Positions 7,157-14,147 of a stretch of DNA of 15,282 bases are shown in pieces; positions within the stretch are counted from its first letter, which is position 1; every line of letters begins with the position of its first letter. The translations under genes were made by a program, and so were the position numbers. The stretch is from CAZIOQ01 sp964540975 (GTDB taxonomy: Bacteria > Patescibacteriota > Microgenomatia > UBA12405 > UBA6130), in contig CAZIOQ010000016.1 in assembly GCA_964540975.1 (NCBI GenBank), forward strand, positions 1-15,282, in the 5' to 3' direction. The notes beneath the pieces were generated by a model. It saw only the letters and a program-made list of their open reading frames with translations. It was not told the DNA's origin and did no database searches.

Positions 7157-7834
7157 CTATTCCTCCAAAATTAGGTGTTTTGTCTCCTCAAGTTTTCTTT
7201 GGTAATCAGCTTGATCAAAAACAAATCTTTTATAATCAAGAGAACTTTTGAAGCTATCAAGAATAATCTCTTTCTGACAATGATCAGTTTTTTGAGGATT
7301 TAGATACTCGGCAAAAGAAGAATAGGGATAGGTTTCAAGCTCTTTTAAAGTTTTAATCACGTAAGAAGTGTAGGGATTAAGATGAATATATCTGGATCCA
7401 TGAAGCAGTTGTTCTTCGGTTTCGATTCTGATTGCTTTGAATTTACCCTGGAAAAGAGGACCAATTCTTTTGTGGCTAATATTGAAATAGCGGGTGTAAC
7501 TATTGCTAAGATTACTCATAAAAATGGAAATGCCGTTATCTTGAACTTGTTTCAAAAGCAAATGAAAATGATTAGGCATTAAACAAAAAGCAATGATTTC
7601 TATTAAGAAATTCCCTTTTCCTTTTAACTTTTTTAATGTTTCTTCTCTTTTTGGTTGAGATAATTTTAAAAAAGTGGAATAACTCAAAGGTAAGTCTTCA
7701 TTTTGATAGTAAAAAACTGTTTCCAATGCCCTTTGGTAGTCTTTTTTGTTTAAAAAAATTGGCTGGGAGGCAACCCCACGATTGAGAACATGATAGATTT
7801 GGTTGTTGACCAGAGGAATATTTCTTCCAGGCAT
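7157..7834 (-). CDS. REP-associated tyrosine transposase (RAYT), Y1_Tnp family
   Basis: The 225-residue protein carries the Y1 (HUH) single-strand endonuclease signature. It starts with YHVLNRG (14-20), followed by the metal-binding MPNHFH (86-91, His89 and His91) and a likely catalytic Tyr113 in SNSYTRYFN. GPLFQGKFKA (125-134) and RYIHLNP (148-154) are typical of the RAYT branch. RAYTs cut and join DNA at REP palindromes and are usually single-copy, domesticated relatives of IS200/IS605 transposases. Length and motifs look intact. Palindromes of one family sit on both sides of it in opposite orientation (7080-7100 and 7923-7943), which is what one expects for a RAYT with its REP-like partner. 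A consensus promoter lies at 7869-7897. Its coding strand is opposite to all genes from 5376 onward. Confidence 0.93.
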   Translation of the reverse strand: MPGRNIPLVNNQIYHVLNRGVASQPIFLNKKDYQRALETVFYYQNEDLPLSYSTFLKLSQPKREETLKKLKGKGNFLIEIIAFCLMPNHFHLLLKQVQDNGISIFMSNLSNSYTRYFNISHKRIGPLFQGKFKAIRIETEEQLLHGSRYIHLNPYTSYVIKTLKELETYPYSSFAEYLNPQKTDHCQKEIILDSFKSSLDYKRFVFDQADYQRKLEETKHLILEE

Positions 7835-7868
7835 ATTACATATTATATTATTTAATTAATTTAAAGTT

Positions 7869-7897
7869 ATAATAAATACCGAAATTGGCGATGTCAA
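7869..7897 (-). promoter_or_regulatory. Promoter of the RAYT gene
   Basis: On the minus strand TTGACA (7897-7892), a 17-bp spacer and TATTAT (7874-7869) form a near-perfect sigma-70-type promoter. Transcription would start near 7862, leaving a leader of about 28 AT-rich bases before ATG 7834 without a Shine-Dalgarno. Confidence 0.75.
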
Positions 7898-7905
7898 GAT
7901 GATGT

Positions 7906-7926
7906 TAAGAGGTTCGAATAAATTCT
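7906..7926 (+). repeat. 21-bp direct repeat shared with 10749-10769
   Basis: These 21 bases are identical to 10749-10769, which encode the last residues of the anchored envelope protein ending at 10771. Both copies are immediately followed by a palindrome of the dispersed family. The copy here is noncoding and lies just upstream of the RAYT promoter. Confidence 0.85.
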
Positions 7927-7994
7927 GACCTCTAAGGTTAGAAATAAGGAGGTTAGAAATAAGGTTAGAAAGTAGAAAGGTTAGAAAGTAGAAA
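7923..7994. repeat. Palindrome copy 2 followed by GGTTAGAA iterations
   Basis: Bases 7923-7943 match the reverse complement of the copy at 7080-7100 with one mismatch. The half-site GGTTAGAA then recurs at 7951-7958, 7963-7970 and 7979-7986. Bases 7963-7978 and 7979-7994 are a perfect tandem pair of 16 bp. This looks like local expansion of the palindrome's arm. Confidence 0.85.
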
Positions 7995-8017
7995 GTTGCA
8001 AAAGGGGTTAGGATTTG

Positions 8018-8044
8018 TCACAATGATCACAATGATCACAATGA
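8018..8044 (+). repeat. Three perfect tandem copies of TCACAATGA
   Basis: The 9-bp unit occurs at 8018-8026, 8027-8035 and 8036-8044. A degenerate fourth copy (TCACAACGA) starts at 8047. The array lies about 80 bases before the ATG of the membrane-sensor-like gene. It could be an operator array or a simple slippage product. Confidence 0.85.
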
Positions 8045-8122
8045 AATCACAACGAAAATATCATCTGGTGAGATATTAACTGGTGGAACTATGCCGATGA
8101 AATTAGGGCAAAGAAAAAAAAT

Positions 8123-8869
8123 ATGGGTAAAAAATTTTGGCCCCATTTAGGTTTTTTGTTTTTAGCCACTTTGTTTACCTTCCTTTGGGTGGAAAACCCT
8201 CGTCTTTCAGTCTACACTGCCCAAGTTATTGCCCTTTTAATTATTGTTTACTTTGGTCGCCGAGGTGTCATTTCCAAAAGAGTTTCTTTCTCCAAAAATT
8301 CTTTTCAAAAGATAAGCAGCCTTGATGGTTTGGTTTTGACAATGGTGGTTTTGCTCTTGGTTTTTTCCAGTGGCGGCGCTTCCTCACCTTTGTTCTTTTT
8401 GCTTTATTTTTTGCTTTTCGGTCTTTCTTTTATTTGGGAGTCGCGGTTAACATTGTTTTTTAGCCTTTTTTTAACTATCTTTCTCTTTCTTTTTGCCAAA
8501 AACATTAACCAGCCAACCAGTTTTCTTAACCCAATTTCTCTCTTGTTTATCTCGCCTTTAAGCCTTTTTTTTGGTCGACAATTCTTAAACAATTTAATTG
8601 CCCAAAAAAGAATAAAAGTTTATCAGCAAAAATGGTCAGAAGATGAAAAGCATTTAGAAAATCAAGAGACGAAGATTCTTTTTTGGCTAAGCACGAAATT
8701 CAAACCAGGAATGATTGAGATTTTAGACAAAATTTCCCAACTTTTAGGCGATATCAGCCATTTAACCGAGGAACAAAAGAAATTTTTAAAACGGGTTCGC
8801 AGACTTTCTCATCAATTGCTAAAGAGTGGAGAAAAACTCAAAAGATCAGTTGATTTGGAGACGGACTAA
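8123..8869 (+). CDS. Six-helix membrane protein resembling a sensor kinase without its kinase domain
   Basis: The 248-residue protein has six hydrophobic segments at about 7-22, 31-45, 68-82, 88-104, 108-125 and 137-152, then a charged helical cytoplasmic tail of about 95 residues. The turn FSSGGASSPLFFLLYFLL (81-98) resembles the TGGxxNP turn in RegB-type six-helix histidine kinases. The tail is predicted to be coiled coil and reaches about where an HK dimerisation domain would begin, but no H-box, N-box or ATP-binding motifs follow. The likely role is signal sensing or scaffolding in the inner membrane for the surface proteins that follow. The ATG at 8123 is chosen because no in-frame alternative upstream exists. 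No Shine-Dalgarno is seen. It may simply be an unrelated membrane protein. Confidence 0.7.
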   Translation: MGKKFWPHLGFLFLATLFTFLWVENPRLSVYTAQVIALLIIVYFGRRGVISKRVSFSKNSFQKISSLDGLVLTMVVLLLVFSSGGASSPLFFLLYFLLFGLSFIWESRLTLFFSLFLTIFLFLFAKNINQPTSFLNPISLLFISPLSLFFGRQFLNNLIAQKRIKVYQQKWSEDEKHLENQETKILFWLSTKFKPGMIEILDKISQLLGDISHLTEEQKKFLKRVRRLSHQLLKSGEKLKRSVDLETD

Positions 8870-8876
8870 AACAATA

Positions 8877-8900
8877 TTCTCTCTGTCATTCTCTCTGTCA
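8877..8900 (+). repeat. 12-bp perfect tandem duplication
   Basis: TTCTCTCTGTCA occurs twice without a gap (8877-8888, 8889-8900), in the short space between the membrane-protein stop and the next gene. It may affect expression of the downstream gene, but no known site is recognised. Confidence 0.8.
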
Positions 8901-8944
8901 ACTGATTGGTGAAAAGGCGCCGGTTTTTAAAAATTTTAAAAAAG

Positions 8945-9670
8945 ATGAGCAAAAAAATTTGTTTTCTGTTAATAATTTTTTGTTTAGGATTTTGTCCCGC
9001 AGCTTTTGCCGTTAATATGTTCTCTGATGATTACCAGATTCAATGGGGGAATATTAACATTGGTAGCGGTAAAGTTGGCCAAGGAGGAGAACCTTATCAG
9101 TTGGGAATTACCATGGGCCAAATTGCTCCTGGTTTATATAGTTTTGAAAATGGCTATATTGTTAAAGCTGGTTTCCAGTATATCCACTCGATTATTCCTT
9201 TTTATTTTAAAATTTCCAAATTAGCAATTGATTTTGGCACTTTATCACCAGAAACACCAGCCATTGACGGTCTTAATCTGATTGTTAAAGCTGGCGGCGC
9301 TGGTGGCTATCAGGTTTTGGCTTTTGAAGACCATCCTTTGCGCTCTGATTTTGGGCTGGATATTCCTGACACCACTTGTGATACTGGCATTTGTGACGAA
9401 TCAGATGCTGATCCTTGGACCCAAACAAACAAATATGGTTTTGGTTTTAATATGAGCGGCGATCACATCCCTCAAGATTTTGTTGATAGCACTTATTTTC
9501 GCCAGTTTGCTGACCAAGAAAGTGGAGAAACAGCCAAGGTAATAATGGGCAGTGAGGCAGTGACTCGAGCAGCCACCTCATCAGCAACTTTCAAAGTTAA
9601 TATTAGTCCTTTACAGCAAGCAGGGAATTACAAAAATAGCCTGGTATTTATCGCCGTGCCAAAATATTAA
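8945..9670 (+). CDS. Secreted surface protein with a WxL-like C-terminal beta domain (short paralogue)
   Basis: With ATG 8945 the product is 241 residues and begins with a standard signal peptide: MSKK, a hydrophobic core, then AFA before VNMFSDD. Earlier GTG/TTG codons (8909, 8906) would add a long basic extension, so I prefer 8945. The mature protein has a first domain (DDYQIQWGNINIGSGKVG, then a VGQ-like turn and GYIVKAGFQYI). Its C-terminal domain matches the 500-residue protein encoded at 11576: an FGTLSP strand, GAGGY, ED, a Cys pair in CDTGICDES, GFGF, and a final strand NYKNSLVFIAVPKY. This layout (FGxL, G-rich turn, terminal beta strand) resembles WxL domains of Firmicutes but lacks the WxL tripeptide. 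I recall similar proteins in Microgenomates genomes. It is presumably exported by Sec and held at the surface by the anchored neighbours. The ligand is unknown. Confidence 0.78.
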   Translation: MSKKICFLLIIFCLGFCPAAFAVNMFSDDYQIQWGNINIGSGKVGQGGEPYQLGITMGQIAPGLYSFENGYIVKAGFQYIHSIIPFYFKISKLAIDFGTLSPETPAIDGLNLIVKAGGAGGYQVLAFEDHPLRSDFGLDIPDTTCDTGICDESDADPWTQTNKYGFGFNMSGDHIPQDFVDSTYFRQFADQESGETAKVIMGSEAVTRAATSSATFKVNISPLQQAGNYKNSLVFIAVPKY

Positions 9671-9745
9671 TGAAAACTCAAAACTAAAATGAAGCCTCCA
9701 GCCGAGGAAGAGCGAAAGTTCTTGGGCGGTTCGGCTTCTTTCTTG

Positions 9746-9763
9746 CCCCGACGTTCGTCGGGG
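9746..9763. repeat. GC-rich 8-bp hairpin in the 9671-9850 intergenic region
   Basis: CCCCGACG (9746-9753) and CGTCGGGG (9756-9763) form a perfect stem around TT. It is followed by GGCGCGAAATAA-like sequence, a 12-base string that also occurs near 173-184. No T tract follows, so it is a weak terminator candidate. It may belong to a GC-rich intergenic repeat family. Confidence 0.6.
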
Positions 9764-9850
9764 CGCGAAATAAAAGAACAAAGGCTTAAATTAAAAATTA
9801 AAAAAGTCTTAAATCATAAAGCGTAATTTTTTTGATTTTGAGGATCAAAA

Positions 9851-10771
9851 ATGTTTAAAAAAATATTTTTCTTTTTAATTCTAACCCTGTTGTTTCCTGA
9901 CAATGCTTTTGCCCAATCCATTGGTTTGTCAATCTCGCCGCCGCTTTTGGAAGTGATGATTAAGCCGGGTAAATCAATTAGCCAGGCTTTTGTGGTTACC
10001 AATGAAAGTGACCAGGATCTCTATTTAAAAACAGCGGTTGTGCCCTTTTTACCCGCAGATGAAAAAGGCAATATCCAATTGTCAACCACTGATTTTTGGT
10101 TGCCAAAATATTTCTCTTTAGCCAATGCCAATCTCAGACTTGGCGAGACTTTTTTGCTGAAAGCAGGCAAATCACAACAATTGGTTTTGAAAATTGCCAT
10201 TCCTCCAAAAGAGCAAGAACAAGATAGCTATTTTACTTTTTTAGTTGAACAATCGCTTCACGGAGAATTTTTTCCCGAAACTGGCGGTCAAACCTTGATC
10301 AAAATTGGGGCTAATATTTTGCTGACTATTTCTTCCTCAGGCAAACCCTGGCAAAAAGGAGTGATAAAAAGCTTTTTGGCGGTTCCTGATAAAGCTGATA
10401 TTTTTGATCGGGTAGAATTCAAATTAGTGATTAGCAATCAAGGGAAAAGCTTTTTTAAGTCAATTGGCAAAATTGAAATTTTTGATTTTTTAGGTAAAAA
10501 GAAAATAGAATTGACTTTAAGACCGGACAACATTTTGGTTAATTCTTCCCGCCAAATTTGGTGTTTGGCTGGTGAATCAACTACTGCTTGCCAATTTAAC
10601 TCTTTTAGGCCAGGAAGGTATAGAGCAGTGGCGAGTTTTACTCCTGATGGTAGACAAGGGGAGGTGGTTAAAAAAGAAGTTTATTTTTGGCTTTTGCCAA
10701 TCAAATTAGGAGTGGCGATTATAATTATGGGGTTAATTCTCTTCTTGATAAGAGGTTCGAATAAATTCTAA
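9851..10771 (+). CDS. WxLIP (DUF916)-like surface protein with C-terminal membrane anchor, copy A
   Basis: The 306-residue protein has a signal peptide (residues 1-21, ending AFA before QSIGLSISPP). A first beta domain (about 25-165) of the 'xxPGxSxxxxxxVxNxSD' type follows. A second beta domain (about 185-280) has GKIEIFDFLGKKK and ends EVYFWLLP, and a membrane helix at about 284-299 leads to a short tail. Domain order matches DUF916/WxLIP proteins, which bind WxL proteins and peptidoglycan. It is clearly paralogous to the protein at 13162-14109. GAGG lies seven bases before the ATG, one of the few Shine-Dalgarno candidates in the window. The last codons fall in a 21-bp sequence repeated at 7906-7926, and a palindrome follows directly. 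It probably holds one of the secreted proteins at the cell surface. Confidence 0.78.
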   Translation: MFKKIFFFLILTLLFPDNAFAQSIGLSISPPLLEVMIKPGKSISQAFVVTNESDQDLYLKTAVVPFLPADEKGNIQLSTTDFWLPKYFSLANANLRLGETFLLKAGKSQQLVLKIAIPPKEQEQDSYFTFLVEQSLHGEFFPETGGQTLIKIGANILLTISSSGKPWQKGVIKSFLAVPDKADIFDRVEFKLVISNQGKSFFKSIGKIEIFDFLGKKKIELTLRPDNILVNSSRQIWCLAGESTTACQFNSFRPGRYRAVASFTPDGRQGEVVKKEVYFWLLPIKLGVAIIIMGLILFLIRGSNKF

Positions 10772-10791
10772 CTTCTAACCTTAGAGGTTAG
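10749..10791. repeat. 21-bp repeat plus dispersed palindrome copy 3
   Basis: Bases 10749-10769 equal 7906-7926. Bases 10773-10791 equal 7080-7098 (arms CTAACCT and AGGTTAG around TAG). The unit straddles the 3' end of the anchored protein gene and is the next intergenic occurrence after the RAYT locus. Confidence 0.85.
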
Positions 10792-10815
10792 TTGAATTTG
10801 ATGATAATTTATTAC

Positions 10816-10844
10816 TTGACTTTTTCTTTTTCTTTTGTTCTAAT
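10816..10844 (+). promoter_or_regulatory. Promoter with extended -10, near-leaderless start
   Basis: TTGACT (10816-10821), a 17-bp spacer ending in TGT, and TCTAAT (10839-10844) form a strong promoter. Transcription should start about two bases before ATG 10853, so the mRNA is essentially leaderless. Confidence 0.7.
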
Positions 10845-10852
10845 TTTTTTAA

Positions 10853-11413
10853 ATGGAAGAGCAAATAAAACCTCAATTGGAGTCAAACACTAGTCCGCTG
10901 CCAGCGGAGAAAGAAACTCAACCATTGGTTGAACCAAACAGGTTAGGAGAAGAATCTTTGGCAAAAGCGAAAAAGAAAAATCATTTTTTGCCTGTTTTGG
11001 GAATTATTTTTTCTCTGATTGCTCTTTTTTCTTTAGCCAATTTTGTCATTCCCAAGTTTTTGGTTTATTTAACCAAAGCAAGCAGGGTAGGTAAGCATTC
11101 TTTGGCTAACTCTTATGTTTTTGTTTCACCTTTAACCGCCGCTGCTGATGGCCAGCAAAAGATTCAAGTCAATGTTTTTTTGCTTGACAATGAGGGTCGG
11201 GGAGTGTCTAATCAAAAAGTAAGTTTGTCTTTAGCGGCTAAAGGCGGTTATCTCGGAACAGGCTTACCCCAAATCAGTGAAGTTCAGCCAATGACCAATC
11301 AATATGGTCAGGCGATTTTTGAGCTAACCTCAACTGTTCAGGGTTTTTTTGAGGTCACCGCCCAGATTGGCAGAGGAGAAATTCCTCAAAAAGCCACTGT
11401 CAGTTTTCGCTAG
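10853..11413 (+). CDS. Single-pass membrane protein with an extracellular Big_1-like Ig domain
   Basis: The 186-residue protein begins with a hydrophilic, Glu/Pro-rich cytoplasmic segment (1-44) and one membrane helix (about 45-72, uncleaved signal anchor). An external domain of about 110 residues follows. It fits Big_1 (invasin-type Ig) repeats: AADGQQKIQVNVFLLDNEGRGVSNQKVSLSL as first strands, then NQYGQAIFELTSTVQG and the closing strand ATVSFR. Big_1 domains occur in adhesins and in surface spacers. With one domain this is a small surface-exposed protein. It is transcribed from its own strong promoter (10816-10844), lies between the WxL-like and WxLIP-like genes, and probably belongs to the same surface assembly. 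Its partner is unknown. Confidence 0.75.
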   Translation: MEEQIKPQLESNTSPLPAEKETQPLVEPNRLGEESLAKAKKKNHFLPVLGIIFSLIALFSLANFVIPKFLVYLTKASRVGKHSLANSYVFVSPLTAAADGQQKIQVNVFLLDNEGRGVSNQKVSLSLAAKGGYLGTGLPQISEVQPMTNQYGQAIFELTSTVQGFFEVTAQIGRGEIPQKATVSFR

Positions 11414-11456
11414 CACCTAAAATTACTGTTTGTTTCTAATTGCGGTTGATCACTCC

Positions 11457-11478
11457 AACCTCCAACTTTAGAGGTTAG
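11457..11478. repeat. Dispersed palindrome copy 4, diverged
   Basis: AACCT (11457-11461) pairs with AGGTT (11472-11476), and TTAGAGGTTAG (11468-11478) equals part of the copy at 7080-7100. The left arm has diverged. It lies in the 162-base gap between the Big_1-like gene and the 500-residue protein gene. Confidence 0.6.
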
Positions 11479-11522
11479 TGGCTCATTAAAATATAAAATA
11501 AGGACTAAAATTAAGACTTGAC

Positions 11523-11553
11523 TTGACAAATTTTTTTTTTACTTTTAAATAAT
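11523..11553 (+). promoter_or_regulatory. Promoter upstream of the 500-residue surface protein
   Basis: Consensus TTGACA (11523-11528) is followed by a T10 run and AT-rich sequence. The -10 is either TTAAAT (11545-11550, spacer 16) or AATAAT (11548-11553, spacer 19). The leader of about 16-18 bases contains a direct repeat (ATAAGTAAGC twice) and no Shine-Dalgarno before ATG 11576. Confidence 0.55.
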
Positions 11554-11575
11554 AAGTAAGCATAAGTAAGCAAAA

Positions 11576-13078
11576 ATGTTCAAATTAAAGAGAATTAGAA
11601 AAAGCCTTTTCCTTTTTTTTAGTGGGCTTTTGTTTTTGGCTAATTTTTTTTATTCCCCAATTGAGTTGGGCTCGGCCAATTTGACTTCGGTTAAGGACAC
11701 ATTGTCAACCTCAAGGCTTTCTTTTCATGCGGCTAATGCTGCTGGCCTAACCGTTGGCTCTTCATTAATCAAAATCAAAACCTCAGGTTATCCTTCAACC
11801 TCAACCGCGAATCTTTTTCCTGAGGATACGATTAAATACAAAGTTAGTGCTAACACCTATACTGTGGAACAGATTATTGACGATGATGAATTTTCAATTA
11901 CTGGGACCTTGGCATTAGCGGATGCAGATGAGGACGATGAGTTTGTTGTCATTAGAACTGCCCAACATGTTCTTAATTTCACCACTGTTTCAGCTGTTCC
12001 CAACGGGGCAATTAGGGTGAGAATCAAGGCCGGCGCCTCGAACAACAACGATACTTATCCAGATCAAGACGGTTTTGATTTTAACTCTCTTAGTAACAGT
12101 GATGTCACCTGTCCTGATGATGTTACTGGTTATGATTTTGTTTCTGGAACTGCCACTGCTTCTGGAGGTACTGGCTGCGCTGCCGGTTATCATTGTTTTG
12201 AATGCCGATATTCTGGAACCGGCGCTAACGAGACTGCTTTCTCACTGACAATTGGCAGCACGAACAAATTAGTTAATCCTTCGCCTGCTTCTGCCCATTC
12301 TGTCGGCACAGCTGATGTTTACAAATTTATTGTTGAAAATTTGGATGCCAATAACAATGTGGTTGATGCCACCTCTGGTAAGGTAGCGGTGATTGAATCA
12401 GTCAGGGTAACGGCCACAGTTGAACCAACAATTTCTTTTTCAATTGCTGCGGTCACCACTAGTGAGATTGCCACTAATGATATTTGTGGTTTAAACACAG
12501 ATACGAACAATGTTGAGGTTTCTTCAACTGCTACTTCGGTTCCCTTTGGCTCTTTAACCTTAAGCAAATTTACTGATGCGGTCCAACAACTTTCTTGTTC
12601 AACCAATGGCGCTGGTGGTTATGTAGTGACAGTAATCGAAGACGACCAACTTTCGATTGGCGGCGCTGGGACAACTGAGTTGGCAGACACCGACTGTGAT
12701 GGTGGGGCAGACACTTGTAATGAAAGCAGTACAGCTGCTGATTGGAAAACCGATAATACCACTTCTGGTTTTGGCTTTTCAATTGATAATATTGATGCTT
12801 CAAAAGTGGCTTTTCAATGGGACTCAACTGATTGTAGTGGCTCAGGTTATACCGGCGAGATAAGTTGTAGTGCTTGTGCCGGCGGCAGTGGTGCTTATTG
12901 CGCGATGAAGTTTCCGGCAACCAGCGAGAGCGAAAGCGTCTTAACTTTAATGAAAAAGACAACCGTGCCAACAACCACGGAGGATATTTATGTTTGTTAC
13001 CGAATTGCTATTTCCACTTTGCAGACAGCCGGTGATTATGAAAATGCCTTGACTTATCGAGCAACAGCAACGTTTTAG
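11576..13078 (+). CDS. Large secreted surface protein with a WxL-like C-terminal domain (long paralogue)
   Basis: The 500-residue protein starts with a basic, hydrophobic signal peptide (about 1-34, ending GSA before NLTSVKDTL). A beta-rich N-terminal half has many Asp, Thr and Ser. A Cys-containing loop with CPDD, GCAAGYHCFEC (179-210) is likely disulfide-bonded outside the cell. The C-terminal domain (323-500) parallels the 8945 protein: VPFGSLTLSKF, GAGGY (345-349), VIEDD, CDGGADTCNES, SGFGF, and a last strand GDYENALTYRATATF. The motif LTSVKDTLSTSRLSFHAAN near the N-terminus is one I have seen repeatedly in CPR surface proteins. The protein is therefore probably a main surface component. 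No sortase motif or C-terminal membrane helix exists, so retention may rely on the anchored neighbour at 13162. Its own promoter lies at 11523. Confidence 0.8.
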   Translation: MFKLKRIRKSLFLFFSGLLFLANFFYSPIELGSANLTSVKDTLSTSRLSFHAANAAGLTVGSSLIKIKTSGYPSTSTANLFPEDTIKYKVSANTYTVEQIIDDDEFSITGTLALADADEDDEFVVIRTAQHVLNFTTVSAVPNGAIRVRIKAGASNNNDTYPDQDGFDFNSLSNSDVTCPDDVTGYDFVSGTATASGGTGCAAGYHCFECRYSGTGANETAFSLTIGSTNKLVNPSPASAHSVGTADVYKFIVENLDANNNVVDATSGKVAVIESVRVTATVEPTISFSIAAVTTSEIATNDICGLNTDTNNVEVSSTATSVPFGSLTLSKFTDAVQQLSCSTNGAGGYVVTVIEDDQLSIGGAGTTELADTDCDGGADTCNESSTAADWKTDNTTSGFGFSIDNIDASKVAFQWDSTDCSGSGYTGEISCSACAGGSGAYCAMKFPATSESESVLTLMKKTTVPTTTEDIYVCYRIAISTLQTAGDYENALTYRATATF

Positions 13079-13124
13079 AAATGTTTTGAGAGAATTAAGG
13101 CAGTTTTTGTTGGCCGCAAGGTAA

Positions 13125-13154
13125 TTGTTTTAAAAAATGAATAGATAATAAAAT
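13125..13154 (+). promoter_or_regulatory. Promoter with leaderless start of the anchored protein B gene
   Basis: TTGTTT (13125-13130), an 18-bp spacer and TAAAAT (13149-13154) are followed by seven bases and then ATG 13162. Transcription should begin at or next to the A of the start codon. Confidence 0.6.
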
Positions 13155-13161
13155 AATCAAA

Positions 13162-14109
13162 ATGAACAAAAAACTGTTTTTAGGCATCATTTTTGTTCTT
13201 TTTTCTGTTTTTTGCCTTCTTAACTCTAAGCCCAGTTTAGCCCAATTAGTGACCAAGCTTGAGGCAATTCCACCCCGGTTGGAATTGACCGTGGAAAAGG
13301 GAGAAGCAGCTTATTCTGTTTTAAAAGTGAGAAATGGTGGCGATTCTGAACAAGCAGTGGTAGTCAAGATTCAAGATTTTGTTGTTCAAGACGACAAAGG
13401 CACTCCGGTGCCAGTTGAAGAGCAGGTTTCTGGCAGATGGGCTGCTTCAACTTGGGTGGCAGTTTCTCCGGCTAAATTTGTGATCAAACCAGGAGAGTTA
13501 AAACAACTCGATCTGACCGTGGTTGTCCCTGATGATGCTTTGGCTGGTGGTCATTATGCGGTTGTTTTTTATGAGCCGGTGCAAGGAATCCAGATAGAAG
13601 GGACAAAATCAGCCGTCGCTTTGAATGTCGGCACCTTGGTTTATATCACTGTTCCGGGACCAATTACTGAAAATGCTTTTGTTTCCCGAATGGATTTGCC
13701 AAAGTTTTCTGAATATGGCCCGATACCAATCACCACTGAGATTGAAAATTTGTCTGATATTCACATCCAGCCAGTGGGAGCGATCGAAATCTACAATTGG
13801 CTAGGCAAACTTAATTCTACTTTGGCCTTAGAGGAGGGGAAAAACATCTTCCCGGGCAAATCAAGGATTTATGAAAACACTTGGCCACAAAAATGGGGTT
13901 TTGGCAAATACAAAGCTTACCTTAAGGCAAGTTATGGCACCCAGGGTAATATTTTAACCGCGACTGTCTTTTTCTGGATTATCCCCTGGCGAGTAATGGC
14001 AATGGTTGCCTTGTTGGTGCTAATTGGAGTTCTTTTGTTCATCTACTTTAGAAAAAAGAGTGAAAAGCCCATTTTGGAGACAGAAAAGTCTTCTTTTTCA
14101 GAAGAATAG
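13162..14109 (+). CDS. WxLIP (DUF916)-like surface protein with C-terminal membrane anchor, copy B
   Basis: This 315-residue protein has a signal peptide (1-27, ending SLA before QLVTKLEAIPP). The N-terminal beta domain has PRLELTVEKGEAAYSVLKV and a segment from KFVIKPGELKQLDL through VVPDDALAGGHYAVVFYEP that is close to the DUF916 pattern. A second beta domain (about 180-272) has GAIEIYNWLGK and TVFFWIIP. A membrane helix (about 277-295) and a charged cytoplasmic tail (KKSEKP through SFSEE) follow. It shares order and several signatures with the protein at 9851-10771. It follows the 500-residue surface protein by 83 bases but has its own promoter (13125-13154). By analogy with WxL/WxLIP pairs, it may bind that protein outside the membrane. 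The role is an inference from architecture and position. Confidence 0.8.
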   Translation: MNKKLFLGIIFVLFSVFCLLNSKPSLAQLVTKLEAIPPRLELTVEKGEAAYSVLKVRNGGDSEQAVVVKIQDFVVQDDKGTPVPVEEQVSGRWAASTWVAVSPAKFVIKPGELKQLDLTVVVPDDALAGGHYAVVFYEPVQGIQIEGTKSAVALNVGTLVYITVPGPITENAFVSRMDLPKFSEYGPIPITTEIENLSDIHIQPVGAIEIYNWLGKLNSTLALEEGKNIFPGKSRIYENTWPQKWGFGKYKAYLKASYGTQGNILTATVFFWIIPWRVMAMVALLVLIGVLLFIYFRKKSEKPILETEKSSFSEE

Positions 14110-14147
14110 GGAGAGGAAAAAATTTTTACCAAGGTTGATACTGGTTG

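Noticed and set aside
7923..8056. Tandem and interspersed short repeats as a CRISPR array
   Set aside because: Units are 8-16 bp, abut or overlap, and have no unique spacers of regular length. No cas gene is present.
12319..12974. Long antisense open frames inside the 500-residue surface protein gene
   Set aside because: The sense frame has a signal peptide and a domain shared with a paralogue. The antisense frames are side effects of Thr- and Ser-rich codons.
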